Below, piece after piece: positions 1 to 8,274 of a stretch of DNA of 48,991 nucleotides. This stretch comes from Kiritimatiellia bacterium (GTDB taxonomy: Bacteria; Verrucomicrobiota; Kiritimatiellia; RFP12; UBA3636): positions 1-48,991 of the forward strand of contig JAGCJJ010000065.1 in the NCBI GenBank assembly GCA_017648065.1, read 5' to 3'. Under the pieces are notes generated by a model. It had not been told where the DNA came from. It saw only the letters and a program-made list of their open reading frames with translations, and ran no database searches. The translations under genes and the position numbers were made by a program. Every line of letters starts with the position of its first letter. Positions within the stretch are counted from its first letter, which is position 1.

Positions 1-876
1 ATCTTCTAATTCTTCTTGATCTAAACGTTGATATCCAAAAAAACACCTTACTAATGAGCTGTTTTTTTGTTCAACTCTAGCGTTGTCATTTTTTTTGGCT
101 ATCCTTGATCGTGTAAAAAGAATATCTTGCTCATTCATGTAATCTAAAACATAGTGATTCATGAATTCACATCCAGAATCTGAATGTATTTCGCATACTT
201 TAAATGGCATTTGATTTACAGTTTTACTAATTACTTCTTTTGTATCATAGCCGTTTCTATTCCATACAGGCATGCATACATCCCATTGTGTGAGCCTCTC
301 TACTGCATTGTGTATCCACCAAGAGCTTCCTGTAGAGGAGTCTCCACACATTTGAACTGTATCTATTTGTACTTCTCCGATTACTGATGGCAATTCTAAT
401 TCCGCATTTTTGCAAGGAACTTCTTTAAATATATTATTGCTGCCACTGCATTTGTTTCTCCGGCGAGGGGATTTAAGTCCGTATTTTTTTAGAATACGAT
501 TCATTGTTGATATACTCATGTTTTCAACAAGTTCATATTCTTCTGGCTCTATATGGCGAACTTGTGATAAGTCTTTTAATATGTTCTCAATATCCGAATG
601 AATATATTCAGGGCATTTATTATTTAAGCGTTTCCATAAATCTATAAATAATTTTTCAGCTGCTTCTGTATATTTTTTTGTTCTTCCTTTCTTGCCATTT
701 CCCCTTTTAATGGAACCATTTAAGAGCTTAATGACATACTTTCTGTTTGCTCCTATTTCTTCACATATAGAAGAAATAAACCTGGTTTTTGCTTGTTTAT
801 TTAATTCTTTAAAATAATTTTTTCGCTTCAATTCAATGTATGTTTTCATGAAATTTTTAGAATATACTGCATTCAT
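1..876 (-). CDS. Transposase, rve/DDE integrase-core family (3' end missing)
   Basis: The minus strand is open without a stop from 876 down to base 1 (292 codons), so the C-terminus is missing. The first ~110 residues are basic and look like a helix-turn-helix DNA-binding region. The catalytic core follows: an IDTVQ motif supplies the first Asp, HSDSGCEF the second Asp, and KNDNARVEQKN the third acidic residue (Glu). The DDE triad therefore looks intact. These motifs match rve-type integrase-core transposases; I cannot name the IS family with confidence. The start is ATG at 876, with an in-frame alternative at 849; only a weak GGGA lies upstream. It would catalyse cut-and-paste or replicative movement of the element it sits in. 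Confidence 0.82.
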   Translation of the reverse strand, partial: MNAVYSKNFMKTYIELKRKNYFKELNKQAKTRFISSICEEIGANRKYVIKLLNGSIKRGNGKKGRTKKYTEAAEKLFIDLWKRLNNKCPEYIHSDIENILKDLSQVRHIEPEEYELVENMSISTMNRILKKYGLKSPRRRNKCSGSNNIFKEVPCKNAELELPSVIGEVQIDTVQMCGDSSTGSSWWIHNAVERLTQWDVCMPVWNRNGYDTKEVISKTVNQMPFKVCEIHSDSGCEFMNHYVLDYMNEQDILFTRSRIAKKNDNARVEQKNSSLVRCFFGYQRLDQEELED

Positions 877-972
877 AGTATCCCATTATCTCATAGTGTC
901 ATCATTTATGAAATATGGGCATTGAACTTATTTTTTTATTTTCCCTTTCGGTGTCTTTTATTTTGACACATT
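1..972 (-). mobile_element. Insertion sequence, one end plus most of the transposase (truncated by window edge)
   Basis: The region holds a minus-strand DDE/rve transposase that continues past base 1, so only its 5' side is present. Beyond the transposase start the non-coding flank has short repeated GTGTC/GACAC words at 896-901, 951-955 and 965-969; the last two form an imperfect inverted repeat around an AT-rich core. This is the kind of sequence expected at an IS terminus, so I place the outer end near 965-972. The other end and any target duplication lie outside the window, so the exact boundary is inferred. Confidence 0.55.
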
Positions 973-1067
973 GCGGTTATTATCAAAAAGAGTGCATATA
1001 AATATACTTAAATTAAAATTTATATTTATAACGTATAGTTTATTAACGCAAAACAAAAAGGGGAAAA
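877..1067. other. Non-coding gap between transposase and frameshifted gene pair
   Basis: AT-rich spacer. It contains the presumed IS end (to about 972) and the 5' region of the next gene, with a clear AGGGG ribosome-binding site at 1058-1062 just before the ATG at 1068. I see no convincing sigma-70 promoter with correct spacing. Confidence 0.5.
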
Positions 1068-1490
1068 ATGAAAGACATTATCAAATACATGTTTTTATTC
1101 ATGTTTATTAGCTGCTTTACAACTACATTTGTATTTGCAGAGGATACTTCTGATGAAACAGATACCGAAGATTCTTCAGAGGAAGTGACAGATTCAGAGG
1201 AAGAAATGGATGAACAGAATGAAGAATCTGAATATTCTGATGAAGATGTAATTGAAGAATTTAAAGAGAGATTTCTTGAAGACCATAATTTAGCTGGTTT
1301 TGGAAAGGAATCTGATGGCGATGATATTTATGTAGTAGGAGAAGCAACTGTTTCAGAAAAAAGAACTGATCCAAAGTGGGGAGATGCATTAAAACTTGCA
1401 ATAGCTGAAGCAATGCATAATGCAAGAGTAAATCTTGTAAATGAAATTTATGGTACTCAACGCACTATAGAAAAAAAGAGCGTATACTGA
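1068..1490 (+). CDS. Exported acidic protein, 5' part of a frameshifted gene
   Basis: The first 24 residues are a typical Sec signal peptide (Lys near the N-terminus, a Phe/Met-rich hydrophobic core, FVFA-ED cleavage region). A strongly acidic Asp/Glu/Ser stretch follows to about residue 70, then a folded segment with the words GDDIYVVGEATVSEKR and ALKLAIAEAMHNARVNLVNEIYG. These resemble LPP20-like or flagellar-assembly-T-like exported domains, but I do not recognise the family firmly. The frame ends at TGA 1488-1490, directly after an A7 run at 1471-1477. Removing one A joins it without a stop to the frame that continues to 2466, giving one protein of about 465 residues. So this is either a broken gene, a sequencing error, or a gene rescued by slippage. 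The start is well supported by AGGGG upstream. Confidence 0.7.
   Translation: MKDIIKYMFLFMFISCFTTTFVFAEDTSDETDTEDSSEEVTDSEEEMDEQNEESEYSDEDVIEEFKERFLEDHNLAGFGKESDGDDIYVVGEATVSEKRTDPKWGDALKLAIAEAMHNARVNLVNEIYGTQRTIEKKSVY
1471..1477 (+). other. A7 homopolymer at frameshift junction
   Basis: Seven A residues, read in the upstream frame as GAA AAA AAG. The downstream frame needs one base fewer, a +1 change. Polymerase slippage, a genuine one-base insertion or a sequencing error would each explain it. A -1 ribosomal shift would not: that frame meets a stop about 60 bases on. Confidence 0.7.
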
Positions 1491-1566
1491 TCAGAGCGAT
1501 AATGCAAGGACTCTTGGTAAAAAAGAGTATGAGGAAAAGGTAAAAGTTACTAAAGCAACATCAGTA

Positions 1567-2466
1567 GTGGGTGTTGCTCAGAATGCTTCTGGATCTGCTG
1601 CTGTTGTTGGTGTTGAAGTTGAAGGAGAAAAAGTAACGACCGTAAAGCAAAAAGAAAAAATTCTTACAAAAGACTCTTTCTTTCAAACTAATGAAACTCT
1701 AGCTATTGGATTAGTAAATGGTGCTACAATAGTAAAAATGTGTTTTAATCCAGATGAAGATGGTTCAGGAGATGTATGTGTTATTTTAAAAGCATCATCA
1801 GATCTTGCTGTTATCGCTGAATGTTTGCGAAAAGGGATTAAACTACCATTTGAAGGCAAGGGTCGTTCACTTCAATCTATAATTCCTAAAACAACTCAAC
1901 AATGGTTTAATGCATTGGGTTCACGTGTTTTCTTTGATGAAACAGGTTCTCCTTGTGTTGTAAGTGTAGGATTTGGAACTTATACAAAAACAGATAATAA
2001 ATGTAAGAGTGCTAATTTAAAGGATGCTGCAAAAGACTCAGCATTGAAATTTGCAGATTCATTTATTACAACTTTTGCCTCAGCATCATTAAATAGTTCT
2101 AGTGCAGAAACTCTAGGAAGATTATATGAGGAGAAGCTTAATGGAACTTGCGATGAAGATGCAATGGCCTCAGAACTAGATGAAATGTATAAAGAAATGA
2201 AGAAAAATAGTACATTAGATACAGGCTATATTGATAAAAATGGAATTACTAGCCTAAAGTCAAAATCTATTACTTTGGAAAATGGAACAGTTTGTTATTT
2301 CCTAATGAGAAAATGGAGTTTCTCTAATGTAAAAAAGGCAAATAAATTTAAAGAAAATCAACAATCCCCAAAAACCTCAAAAGGCCCCAAAGCAAAAGGT
2401 TCTAATGGTTCTAAGAAGGGCTTTAAAGTAGACCATTTTGAAACAGAAAAAGAAGGTGATTTTTAA
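1567..2466 (+). CDS. 3' part of the frameshifted exported protein
   Basis: This frame is open well upstream of the GTG at 1567, back into the A7 run at 1471-1477, and reads AYTDQSDNARTLGKKEYEE in the overlap. It is therefore best seen as the C-terminal two thirds of the 1068 gene rather than an independent gene; the GTG at 1567 has no convincing ribosome-binding site. The protein has no recognisable catalytic motif. It contains alternating hydrophobic segments (for example TLAIGLVNGATIVKMCF and SDLAVIAECLRKGIKLPFEGKG) and ends in a Lys/Ser/Pro-rich tail. The stop at 2464-2466 is immediately followed by the ATG of the next gene, so the two are likely co-translated. Function unknown; presumed periplasmic or surface-associated because the 5' part has a signal peptide. 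Confidence 0.6.
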   Translation: MGVAQNASGSAAVVGVEVEGEKVTTVKQKEKILTKDSFFQTNETLAIGLVNGATIVKMCFNPDEDGSGDVCVILKASSDLAVIAECLRKGIKLPFEGKGRSLQSIIPKTTQQWFNALGSRVFFDETGSPCVVSVGFGTYTKTDNKCKSANLKDAAKDSALKFADSFITTFASASLNSSSAETLGRLYEEKLNGTCDEDAMASELDEMYKEMKKNSTLDTGYIDKNGITSLKSKSITLENGTVCYFLMRKWSFSNVKKANKFKENQQSPKTSKGPKAKGSNGSKKGFKVDHFETEKEGDF

Positions 2467-3288
2467 ATGAAAAAAATAGGTCTCTACTTTTTTTGTGTTG
2501 TGCTACACATTTTTTCAATTTTTTCTTATGCAGGCAATGATGACTTGATAGAGAAAAAATATTTAGTGGTTTGTTCTCACGAAGGAAGTGGAGATACAAA
2601 AGCAATTGCAATTGAAAATGCATTGCGAAATGCTATAAAAGCTATTTTTGGAACCAAAATGAGTGTTGAAGAAGAAGAGTTTTCTTCTAGAATTTCTATT
2701 GGGGAAAATGAAGATTTCTCTTCTTCTTTTAGAAGAAAAGTTAAGGAACGTTATGGTGGTAAAATTCGCCGATATAAAATTGAAAAGATTTCAAAAAATG
2801 AGGATGGCGAATTTGTTGCTAAGTTGAAAATACTATTAGATCTTCGAGAGAAGGAGATTTTGAAGAAAATTCAAAAGATTCAAATGACTGAGGTTTCTAT
2901 GAAAACCTTGGTTGAATTACGAGACATGCGTAAGCTTGTTCCTGAAGATTCTAATCCTAAAATCGATGAAAATATTGTTAATGCAATGGTTGTTGGTGCT
3001 TTGGTAATAGATAATCAACAGTTGTATAAACAAATTAAAGAGAATGTTGTTGATTTTAAGTATTTCGTTAGTAAAATAACTAGACAATGTATATATTGTA
3101 ATGATGAAAAAATAGTTGATTACAAATGTGAAAGATGTAGGGGATCTGGTATATGTGACCGTTGTTATGGCCATGGTTCTATAAGAGCTGCTACATTAGG
3201 AGGTAGTTTAGGTGGGGCTGCATCAGTAAGATGTAATCCGTATTGCAAAGATTGTAATGGAACAAAAAAAATTCAAAAGAATGTATAA
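2467..3288 (+). CDS. Exported protein with DnaJ-type zinc-finger motifs, 5' part of a frameshifted gene
   Basis: The N-terminus is a signal peptide (MKKIG, hydrophobic core, FSYAGND). Residues ~25-125 form an alpha/beta domain related in layout to the preceding gene (KAIAIENALRNAIKAIFG compares with ALKLAIAEAMHNARVNLV), suggesting the two are distant paralogues. The C-terminal part has CIYC, CERCRGSG, CDRCYGHG and CKDCNG, the CxxCxGxG pattern of DnaJ-class zinc fingers, unusual in an exported protein. The ATG abuts the stop of the previous gene. The frame stops at 3286-3288, just after an A8 run (3254-3261). Adding one base, or a -1 shift, continues the reading to 3521 and supplies a last ECIKCGGHG motif. 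Function unknown. Confidence 0.72.
   Translation: MKKIGLYFFCVVLHIFSIFSYAGNDDLIEKKYLVVCSHEGSGDTKAIAIENALRNAIKAIFGTKMSVEEEEFSSRISIGENEDFSSSFRRKVKERYGGKIRRYKIEKISKNEDGEFVAKLKILLDLREKEILKKIQKIQMTEVSMKTLVELRDMRKLVPEDSNPKIDENIVNAMVVGALVIDNQQLYKQIKENVVDFKYFVSKITRQCIYCNDEKIVDYKCERCRGSGICDRCYGHGSIRAATLGGSLGGAASVRCNPYCKDCNGTKKIQKNV
3254..3261 (+). other. A8 run forming an A-AAA-AAA slippery heptamer at frameshift junction
   Basis: The run is read as ACA AAA AAA ATT, so the heptamer A AAA AAA sits in the zero frame, the correct phase for -1 ribosomal slippage. The -1 frame is the one that restores the downstream coding sequence. I do not see a strong stem-loop just downstream. Simple loss of one A from an A9 run would look identical. 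Confidence 0.6.
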
Positions 3289-3521
3289 AATGCGGAGGTC
3301 ATGGTAATACATATGTTCCAAATTTTGCAACGGCATTTTATCATAAATCATTACAGGAAGTAGTTGATATTATTAATGAAAGACAAATAGACGAGACAAC
3401 AACGGTAGAGATAGATGAAGAAGGTGAAGTGCATGAAACACAGACATATTCTAAGTCCTACAACCATGAGGAACCTGTTAATTCTGCTACAGAACAGTTG
3501 GATGATGATAATTTTCAATAA
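3289..3521 (+). pseudogene. Out-of-frame 3' end of the zinc-finger protein
   Basis: In the -1 frame relative to the 2467 gene the sequence stays open from the A8 run through to TAA at 3519-3521. It encodes ECIKCGGHG at the junction, then about 75 residues rich in Glu, Thr and Asp. The completed CxxCxGxG motif shows this was, or still is, the natural C-terminus. It has no start codon or ribosome-binding site of its own. Whether it is expressed depends on slippage at the poly-A run. Confidence 0.6.
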
Positions 3522-4108
3522 TTATTAAAGAAATCAGCAAACTAATATCTGTAGAAAACTTAATTAAGAAAACTATTGAGAATTTTAATCTAAAAATAAA
3601 AAACATTCGCTAATTATTGAATTAACAAAGTTATCTGTTTATTCTCTAAATAATAGTTTTAAATTATGATTAGATAATGTTGTTAAATTGGTTAAATCCA
3701 CAAATTTGTAAGCAATGCTGTTCTTCAAACATTTCGAATTTAATGTAAAATGGAACAGCATTGTTTTTTGTTTTTTAGAATTTACCTATAGATTTGATTT
3801 AAACTTATGGATTTTGAACGAATTTATAATTATTGTCTTTATTCTTTGTTGGTTATACAAAACAATAGCTAATAATTGATTCATTGAAGTATTATCAATT
3901 AATTTAAATATATGACTTATTTTTGTTTTAAAATCGGTGGTATTGTTTAGATTTTTACGTTATTCAACACGGCTTCTTTAATTATATAATTTTCGCCTAT
4001 GCTTGTTTGCTGGATTTAGGTTGATTTACTCCGCTATCAATGATAGAATATACGACACTAATATAAAAATACGACTATAATCACATTACAAACCAATGGA
4101 GGTGTGTT
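3522..4108. other. AT-rich intergenic region of about 590 bases
   Basis: Very AT-rich with no ORF of coding character on either strand. The only structure I can point to is the hairpin at 3713-3763. The 3' end holds the ribosome-binding site of rsfS. Confidence 0.5.
3713..3769 (+). terminator. Hairpin with 11-bp perfect stem and T run
   Basis: CAATGCTGTTC (3713-3723) pairs perfectly with GAACAGCATTG (3753-3763), followed by six T residues. The 29-base loop is long for an intrinsic terminator, and the hairpin lies ~190 bases past the zinc-finger gene, so it may be a terminator or another structured element. Confidence 0.45.
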
Positions 4109-4111
4109 ATT
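4098..4111 (+). promoter_or_regulatory. Shine-Dalgarno GGAGG and presumed ATT start codon of rsfS
   Basis: A perfect GGAGG at 4098-4102 is six bases before ATT at 4109-4111. No ATG, GTG or TTG lies in this frame between the upstream in-frame stop near 4063 and the TTG at 4205, which would delete about 32 conserved residues. Confidence 0.6.
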
Positions 4112-4444
4112 AACTCACAAGAATTAACAGACATAATCCTACAAAATCTAGATGATCGTAAGGCAGAGCAAATTGCTGCTTATGATGTTCGTGGCATCTC
4201 AGGTTTGACCGATTTTTATGTAATTGCCTCCGCCACATCTACTCCACATCTACAGGCATTAAGTGCCTCCCTGGAAAGAGAAGTAAAAACAAAAGCCCAA
4301 ATGACTGCCCGTGTCTCAGGCGATGCGGAAAGTGCATGGATTGTGGTGGACTTTGGTGATGTAATTGCTCATATTTTCCTTCCAGAAGCTCGTGAATATT
4401 ATGATATTGAAGAGCTATGGCGTAATCCTCCTGTAGAAAAATAA
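4109..4444 (+). CDS. rsfS: Ribosomal silencing factor RsfS (RsfA/Iojap family)
   Basis: The protein matches the Iojap/RsfS family over its full length: an N-terminal helix (ELTDIILQNLDDRKAEQI), the DVRGISGLTDFYVIAS strand, and the family hallmark WIVVDFGDVIAHIFLPEAREYYDIE-type C-terminus ending in ELW. RsfS binds ribosomal protein uL14 and blocks subunit joining when nutrients are scarce. The length from ATT 4109 is 111 residues, normal for the family; starting at TTG 4205 would leave only 79 and remove the first helix. No standard start codon is available, so I assign ATT behind a perfect GGAGG. The stop overlaps the ATG of the downstream acyltransferase (TAATG), implying translational coupling. 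Confidence 0.85.
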   Translation: MNSQELTDIILQNLDDRKAEQIAAYDVRGISGLTDFYVIASATSTPHLQALSASLEREVKTKAQMTARVSGDAESAWIVVDFGDVIAHIFLPEAREYYDIEELWRNPPVEK

Positions 4445-5370
4445 TGAGCAGCGATACACCAAAAATCAAAGCAAGATATAAAGCAGAATATCGCGCCGTA
4501 AAAATACTTGGCGCGTTATTCTGCTTTTTGCCTTATTCTGTATGTCTTATAATTGCGGCTATATTAGCTAAAATTGGTTTTTGGTTTGTGCGTAAACGTG
4601 TAAACGAGGCGGTTCGCCGTATTAAGCTCGTTAAGGGAGATGCAGTAACCACTCGTCAGGCTAGACACATAGCATGGATATCTTTTAGAAATACAGCCTT
4701 TAACCTTGTTGAGATGCTTCGTATTAAGAAGACTGATCTTAATTTTATCCATAAAATCATGCCTAATATTGAGGAATGTATTGGTCAAATTAAGAAGGTT
4801 ATTGATGATGCGGATAATGGGAAAGGAGTTATTTTGGCTCTTCCTCATATGGGTAATTGGGATTTGACAGGCTCAGCAGTGTATCTTTCAGGAATGCCAA
4901 TTTTTAGTGTTGCAGGTAAGCAGCATAATCCTTTGATAAATAAGCTAATGAATGTTATGCGTAGTGGACATGGTATGGCAATTCTTGAGCGTAGAACAAA
5001 TACAGCTGCTCAAATTCGTACTCGTCTTAATGCTGGAGAAATTTTTGCAATTCTTCCTGATACTAGATTTATCACACCAGATATATTGACACCATTTCTT
5101 GGTGGAGAAGCTAATTTAGCAAGAGGAATGGCAGTATTTTCAAGGGCTTCTAATGTTCCAATTATTCCTACAATTATTCATCGTGTAGGTTGGAAACGCT
5201 TTCAAATTAAATTATTTACTCCAATTTATCCAAATATGGAGTTAGATAAACAAGAAGATATAGTTCGTTTAACCCATGAGGTAATGGCTATAATAGATAA
5301 AGAAATCCAGGCACATCCAGAGCAGTGGTTTTGGTATAATAACCGTTGGGTTCTTGATCCAGTAAAGTAG
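4444..5370 (+). CDS. Lipid A biosynthesis acyltransferase (LpxL/HtrB family)
   Basis: A 308-residue protein with one N-terminal hydrophobic segment (about residues 21-50) and the acyltransferase motif HMGNWD (His135-Asp140, HX4D), followed by AILPDTR and the GGEANLARG region. LpxL-family enzymes sit on the cytoplasmic face of the inner membrane and transfer a secondary fatty acid from acyl-ACP to the lipid A precursor. Length and motif order fit the family. The ATG overlaps the rsfS stop by one base. Which secondary acyl position it fills (LpxL versus LpxM) cannot be told from the sequence, so I leave the symbol blank. Its presence supports a Gram-negative envelope. Confidence 0.88.
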   Translation: MSSDTPKIKARYKAEYRAVKILGALFCFLPYSVCLIIAAILAKIGFWFVRKRVNEAVRRIKLVKGDAVTTRQARHIAWISFRNTAFNLVEMLRIKKTDLNFIHKIMPNIEECIGQIKKVIDDADNGKGVILALPHMGNWDLTGSAVYLSGMPIFSVAGKQHNPLINKLMNVMRSGHGMAILERRTNTAAQIRTRLNAGEIFAILPDTRFITPDILTPFLGGEANLARGMAVFSRASNVPIIPTIIHRVGWKRFQIKLFTPIYPNMELDKQEDIVRLTHEVMAIIDKEIQAHPEQWFWYNNRWVLDPVK

Positions 5371-5680
5371 ATTTATTAATAGTCTACGTAAATTCGACAA
5401 TTGAATGTTCAAATTCGGTTTGTATTGTCGATTATGTTAAATAAATGTAATTCTTTACTCTTTTGGTAAAAGAGAAAAATTATTGTACACGCAGCACTTA
5501 ATCAAAATCAGGTGAATCTTGTCAAAACAAGTAAAGTTGTCTTTATTTGTGTATTTTAAGAGAGAAATTTATCTAATTTTTTGTCATGTATTACTGCTAT
5601 CAAAAATAAATCGGTATAAAAATATCTATTTCGCCTTTTCCACTTGACTATTTCGCACTAAAAGAATAAAATAAGTTGCA
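5371..5680. other. Intergenic region upstream of gapA, promoter side
   Basis: AT-rich. It contains an 8-base inverted repeat (TCGACAAT 5394-5401 / ATTGTCGA 5424-5431) shortly after the acyltransferase stop, with no T run, and the candidate gapA promoter near 5591-5620. No gene seen. Confidence 0.45.
5591..5620 (+). promoter_or_regulatory. Candidate sigma-70-type promoter for gapA
   Basis: TTACTG (5591-5596) and TATAAA (5615-5620) are 18 bases apart. Transcription from here would give a leader of about 180 bases that includes the structured element at 5681-5767. The -35 box is a weak match, so this is tentative. Confidence 0.35.
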
Positions 5681-5767
5681 TTGTTTTTTTTGAGGCGTCC
5701 GGGTGTACCCCGCGCTAAGGGACTTCCGGATGGATGCCACCCAAACTGACTCAAACCAAAACAATTT
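5681..5767 (+). ncRNA. Structured 5' leader RNA element of gapA (class not recognised)
   Basis: A G/C-rich island in an AT-rich leader with nested pairing. The outer stem pairs TTGTTTT and TTTGAG (5681-5694) with CTCAAA and AAAACAA (5750-5767). An inner 7-bp helix pairs CGTCCGG (5696-5702) with CCGGATG (5726-5732). A small hairpin has CCC (5708-5710) against GGG (5719-5721), extended by GT/AC. An alternative GGGTG (5701-5705) with CACCC (5738-5742) could form a pseudoknot. It ends about 40 bases before the gapA start. I do not recognise it as any riboswitch class I know; it could be a regulatory leader, an RNA-stabilising structure or a small RNA. Confidence 0.5.
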
Positions 5768-5788
5768 TTATTAAACAAAACAAAATAA

Positions 5789-6808
<1,020 letters not shown>

Positions 6809-6837
6809 TCTTGTTGATTATATGCTATAAGGCTTGT

Positions 6838-6872
6838 GGTGTGGCACTCTGCCACACCCAGGCTTTTTATTT
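6838..6872 (+). terminator. Hairpin between gapA and pgk
   Basis: GTGTGGCA and TGCCACAC form an 8-bp perfect stem with a three-base loop (about 6839-6857), followed by CCAGGC and a T-rich run. It can act as terminator or partial attenuator between the two glycolytic genes. Confidence 0.6.
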
Positions 6873-6916
6873 TTTTAATAATCTAAAATAAACTAAATTC
6901 CGGAAAAGAGACAAAA

Positions 6917-8182
6917 ATGAATAAGAAAACAATCCGTGATATTGATTTAAAGGGTCGTAAGGTTGTAATGCGCGTAGATTTTAACGTACCTATCAAGGAA
7001 GGCGTTATTTCTGACGACACACGTATCCAGGCAGCACTTCCTTCTATTAAGTACATTCTAGAGCAGGGCGCAAGTCTAGTGCTAATGTCTCACCTTGGCC
7101 GTCCAAAAGGCAAGGGTTATGAGGCAGATTTCTCTCTTCGTCCGGTAGCAGAGCGCCTATCTGCATGCCTAGCTCAGCAGGTTAAGTTTGCTGAAGATTG
7201 CCAGGAGGCAACAGCTCAGGCAGAGGCTCTACAGCCAGGTGAGGTTCTAATGCTAGAAAATACTCGCTTCTACAAGGCTGAAGAGGGTAAGGTTAAGAAG
7301 ACTGACGATATGACAGATGAGGAGCTTGCTGCAAAGAAGGCAGAGCTAAAGGCTGCTAAACAGACAATGGCTGAGAAGCTAGCTTCTTATGGTGAGATTT
7401 ATGTTAATGATGCTTTCGGTACAGCACACCGTGACCACGCTTCTACTGCATCTATCTGCAAGTACATCAAGGCTAAGGGCGGTCAGTGCGTTGCTGGCTT
7501 CCTAATGGAGAAGGAGCTAGAGTACTTGGGTTCTGCAGTTGAGAATCCAGTACGTCCATTCGCTGCTATCCTAGGTGGTGCTAAGGTTTCTGATAAGCTA
7601 GCAGTTGTACGCAATCTTCTACAGAAGGTTGATACACTAATCATCGGTGGTGGTATGGCTTACACATTCCTAAAGGCTCAGGGTTATGAGGTTGGTAATT
7701 CTCTTTGCGAGCTAGATCAGCTAGATTATGCAAAGGAAATGCTAAAGCTTGCTGAAGAGCGCGGTGTTAAGTTCCTACTTCCTGTTGACAATGTAGCAGC
7801 AGATAAGTTTGACGCAGAGGCAAATACACAGGTTTGCGGTCAGAATGTTCCAGAGGGCTGGATGGGTCTAGATATTGGTCCAGAGACAACAAAGCTATAC
7901 AGCGATGCTGTTAAGTCAGCTAAGACAGTTGTTTGGAATGGTCCTATGGGCTGCTTCGAAATGAAGGCATTCTCAGCAGGTACATTTGGTGTTTGCGAGG
8001 CTGTTGCTCAGGTTAAGGAAAATGGCGGTATCTCAATCATCGGTGGTGGTGATTCTGTAAGCGCTGTTAAGAAGTCTGGCCAGGCAGCAAAAATGAGCCA
8101 CATCTCTACAGGTGGTGGTGCTTCTCTAGAGTTCCTAGAGGGTAAAGAGCTTCCAGGTTGTGCAGCTCTTGACGACAAATAA
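6917..8182 (+). CDS. pgk: Phosphoglycerate kinase
   Basis: Transfers the acyl phosphate of 1,3-bisphosphoglycerate to ADP, making ATP and 3-phosphoglycerate. The substrate-binding RVDFNVP motif is at residues 19-25, followed by SHLGRPKG and the nucleotide-binding [14 protein letters not shown] and IGGGDSV motifs. At 421 residues it is slightly long, because of a roughly 20-residue Lys/Glu-rich insertion after [11 protein letters not shown] and before [15 protein letters not shown]. The gene lies 108 bases after gapA, so they form a glycolytic pair separated by a hairpin. Codon use (CTA for Leu) is that of a highly expressed gene. Confidence 0.97.
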   Translation: MNKKTIRDIDLKGRKVVMRVDFNVPIKEGVISDDTRIQAALPSIKYILEQGASLVLMSHLGRPKGKGYEADFSLRPVAERLSACLAQQVKFAEDCQEATAQAEALQPGEVLMLENTRFYKAEEGKVKKTDDMTDEELAAKKAELKAAKQTMAEKLASYGEIYVNDAFGTAHRDHASTASICKYIKAKGGQCVAGFLMEKELEYLGSAVENPVRPFAAILGGAKVSDKLAVVRNLLQKVDTLIIGGGMAYTFLKAQGYEVGNSLCELDQLDYAKEMLKLAEERGVKFLLPVDNVAADKFDAEANTQVCGQNVPEGWMGLDIGPETTKLYSDAVKSAKTVVWNGPMGCFEMKAFSAGTFGVCEAVAQVKENGGISIIGGGDSVSAVKKSGQAAKMSHISTGGGASLEFLEGKELPGCAALDDK

Positions 8183-8209
8183 TTCTTGTCTTAAAGCATA
8201 AGTTATAAA

Positions 8210-8242
8210 AAGGAGTGGGATCTCGGTCTCGCTCCTTTTTTT
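8210..8242 (+). terminator. Intrinsic terminator after pgk
   Basis: GGAGTGGGA (8212-8220) pairs with TCTCGCTCC (8227-8235) through nine pairs including two G-T wobbles, followed by seven T residues. Confidence 0.85.
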
Positions 8243-8274
8243 GTTTTATGTTATCAATAAGCACTATACCGATT

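Noticed and set aside
184..601. Two plus-strand ORFs over the transposase
   Set aside because: The minus-strand reading has the complete DDE motifs; the plus-strand ORFs have no recognisable features.
1471..1477. -1 ribosomal frameshift at A-AAA-AAG in the 1068 gene
   Set aside because: The heptamer is in phase for a -1 slip, but the -1 frame meets a stop about 60 bases on. The downstream coding frame needs a +1 change.
4205..4444. rsfS starting at TTG 4205
   Set aside because: It would delete the conserved first helix of RsfS and lacks a ribosome-binding site; the GGAGG site lies far upstream, before ATT 4109.
5681..5767. Known riboswitch class in the gapA leader
   Set aside because: I compared it by memory with fluoride, ZTP, c-di-GMP, THF and guanidine-III consensus patterns and saw no match, so I left it unclassified.
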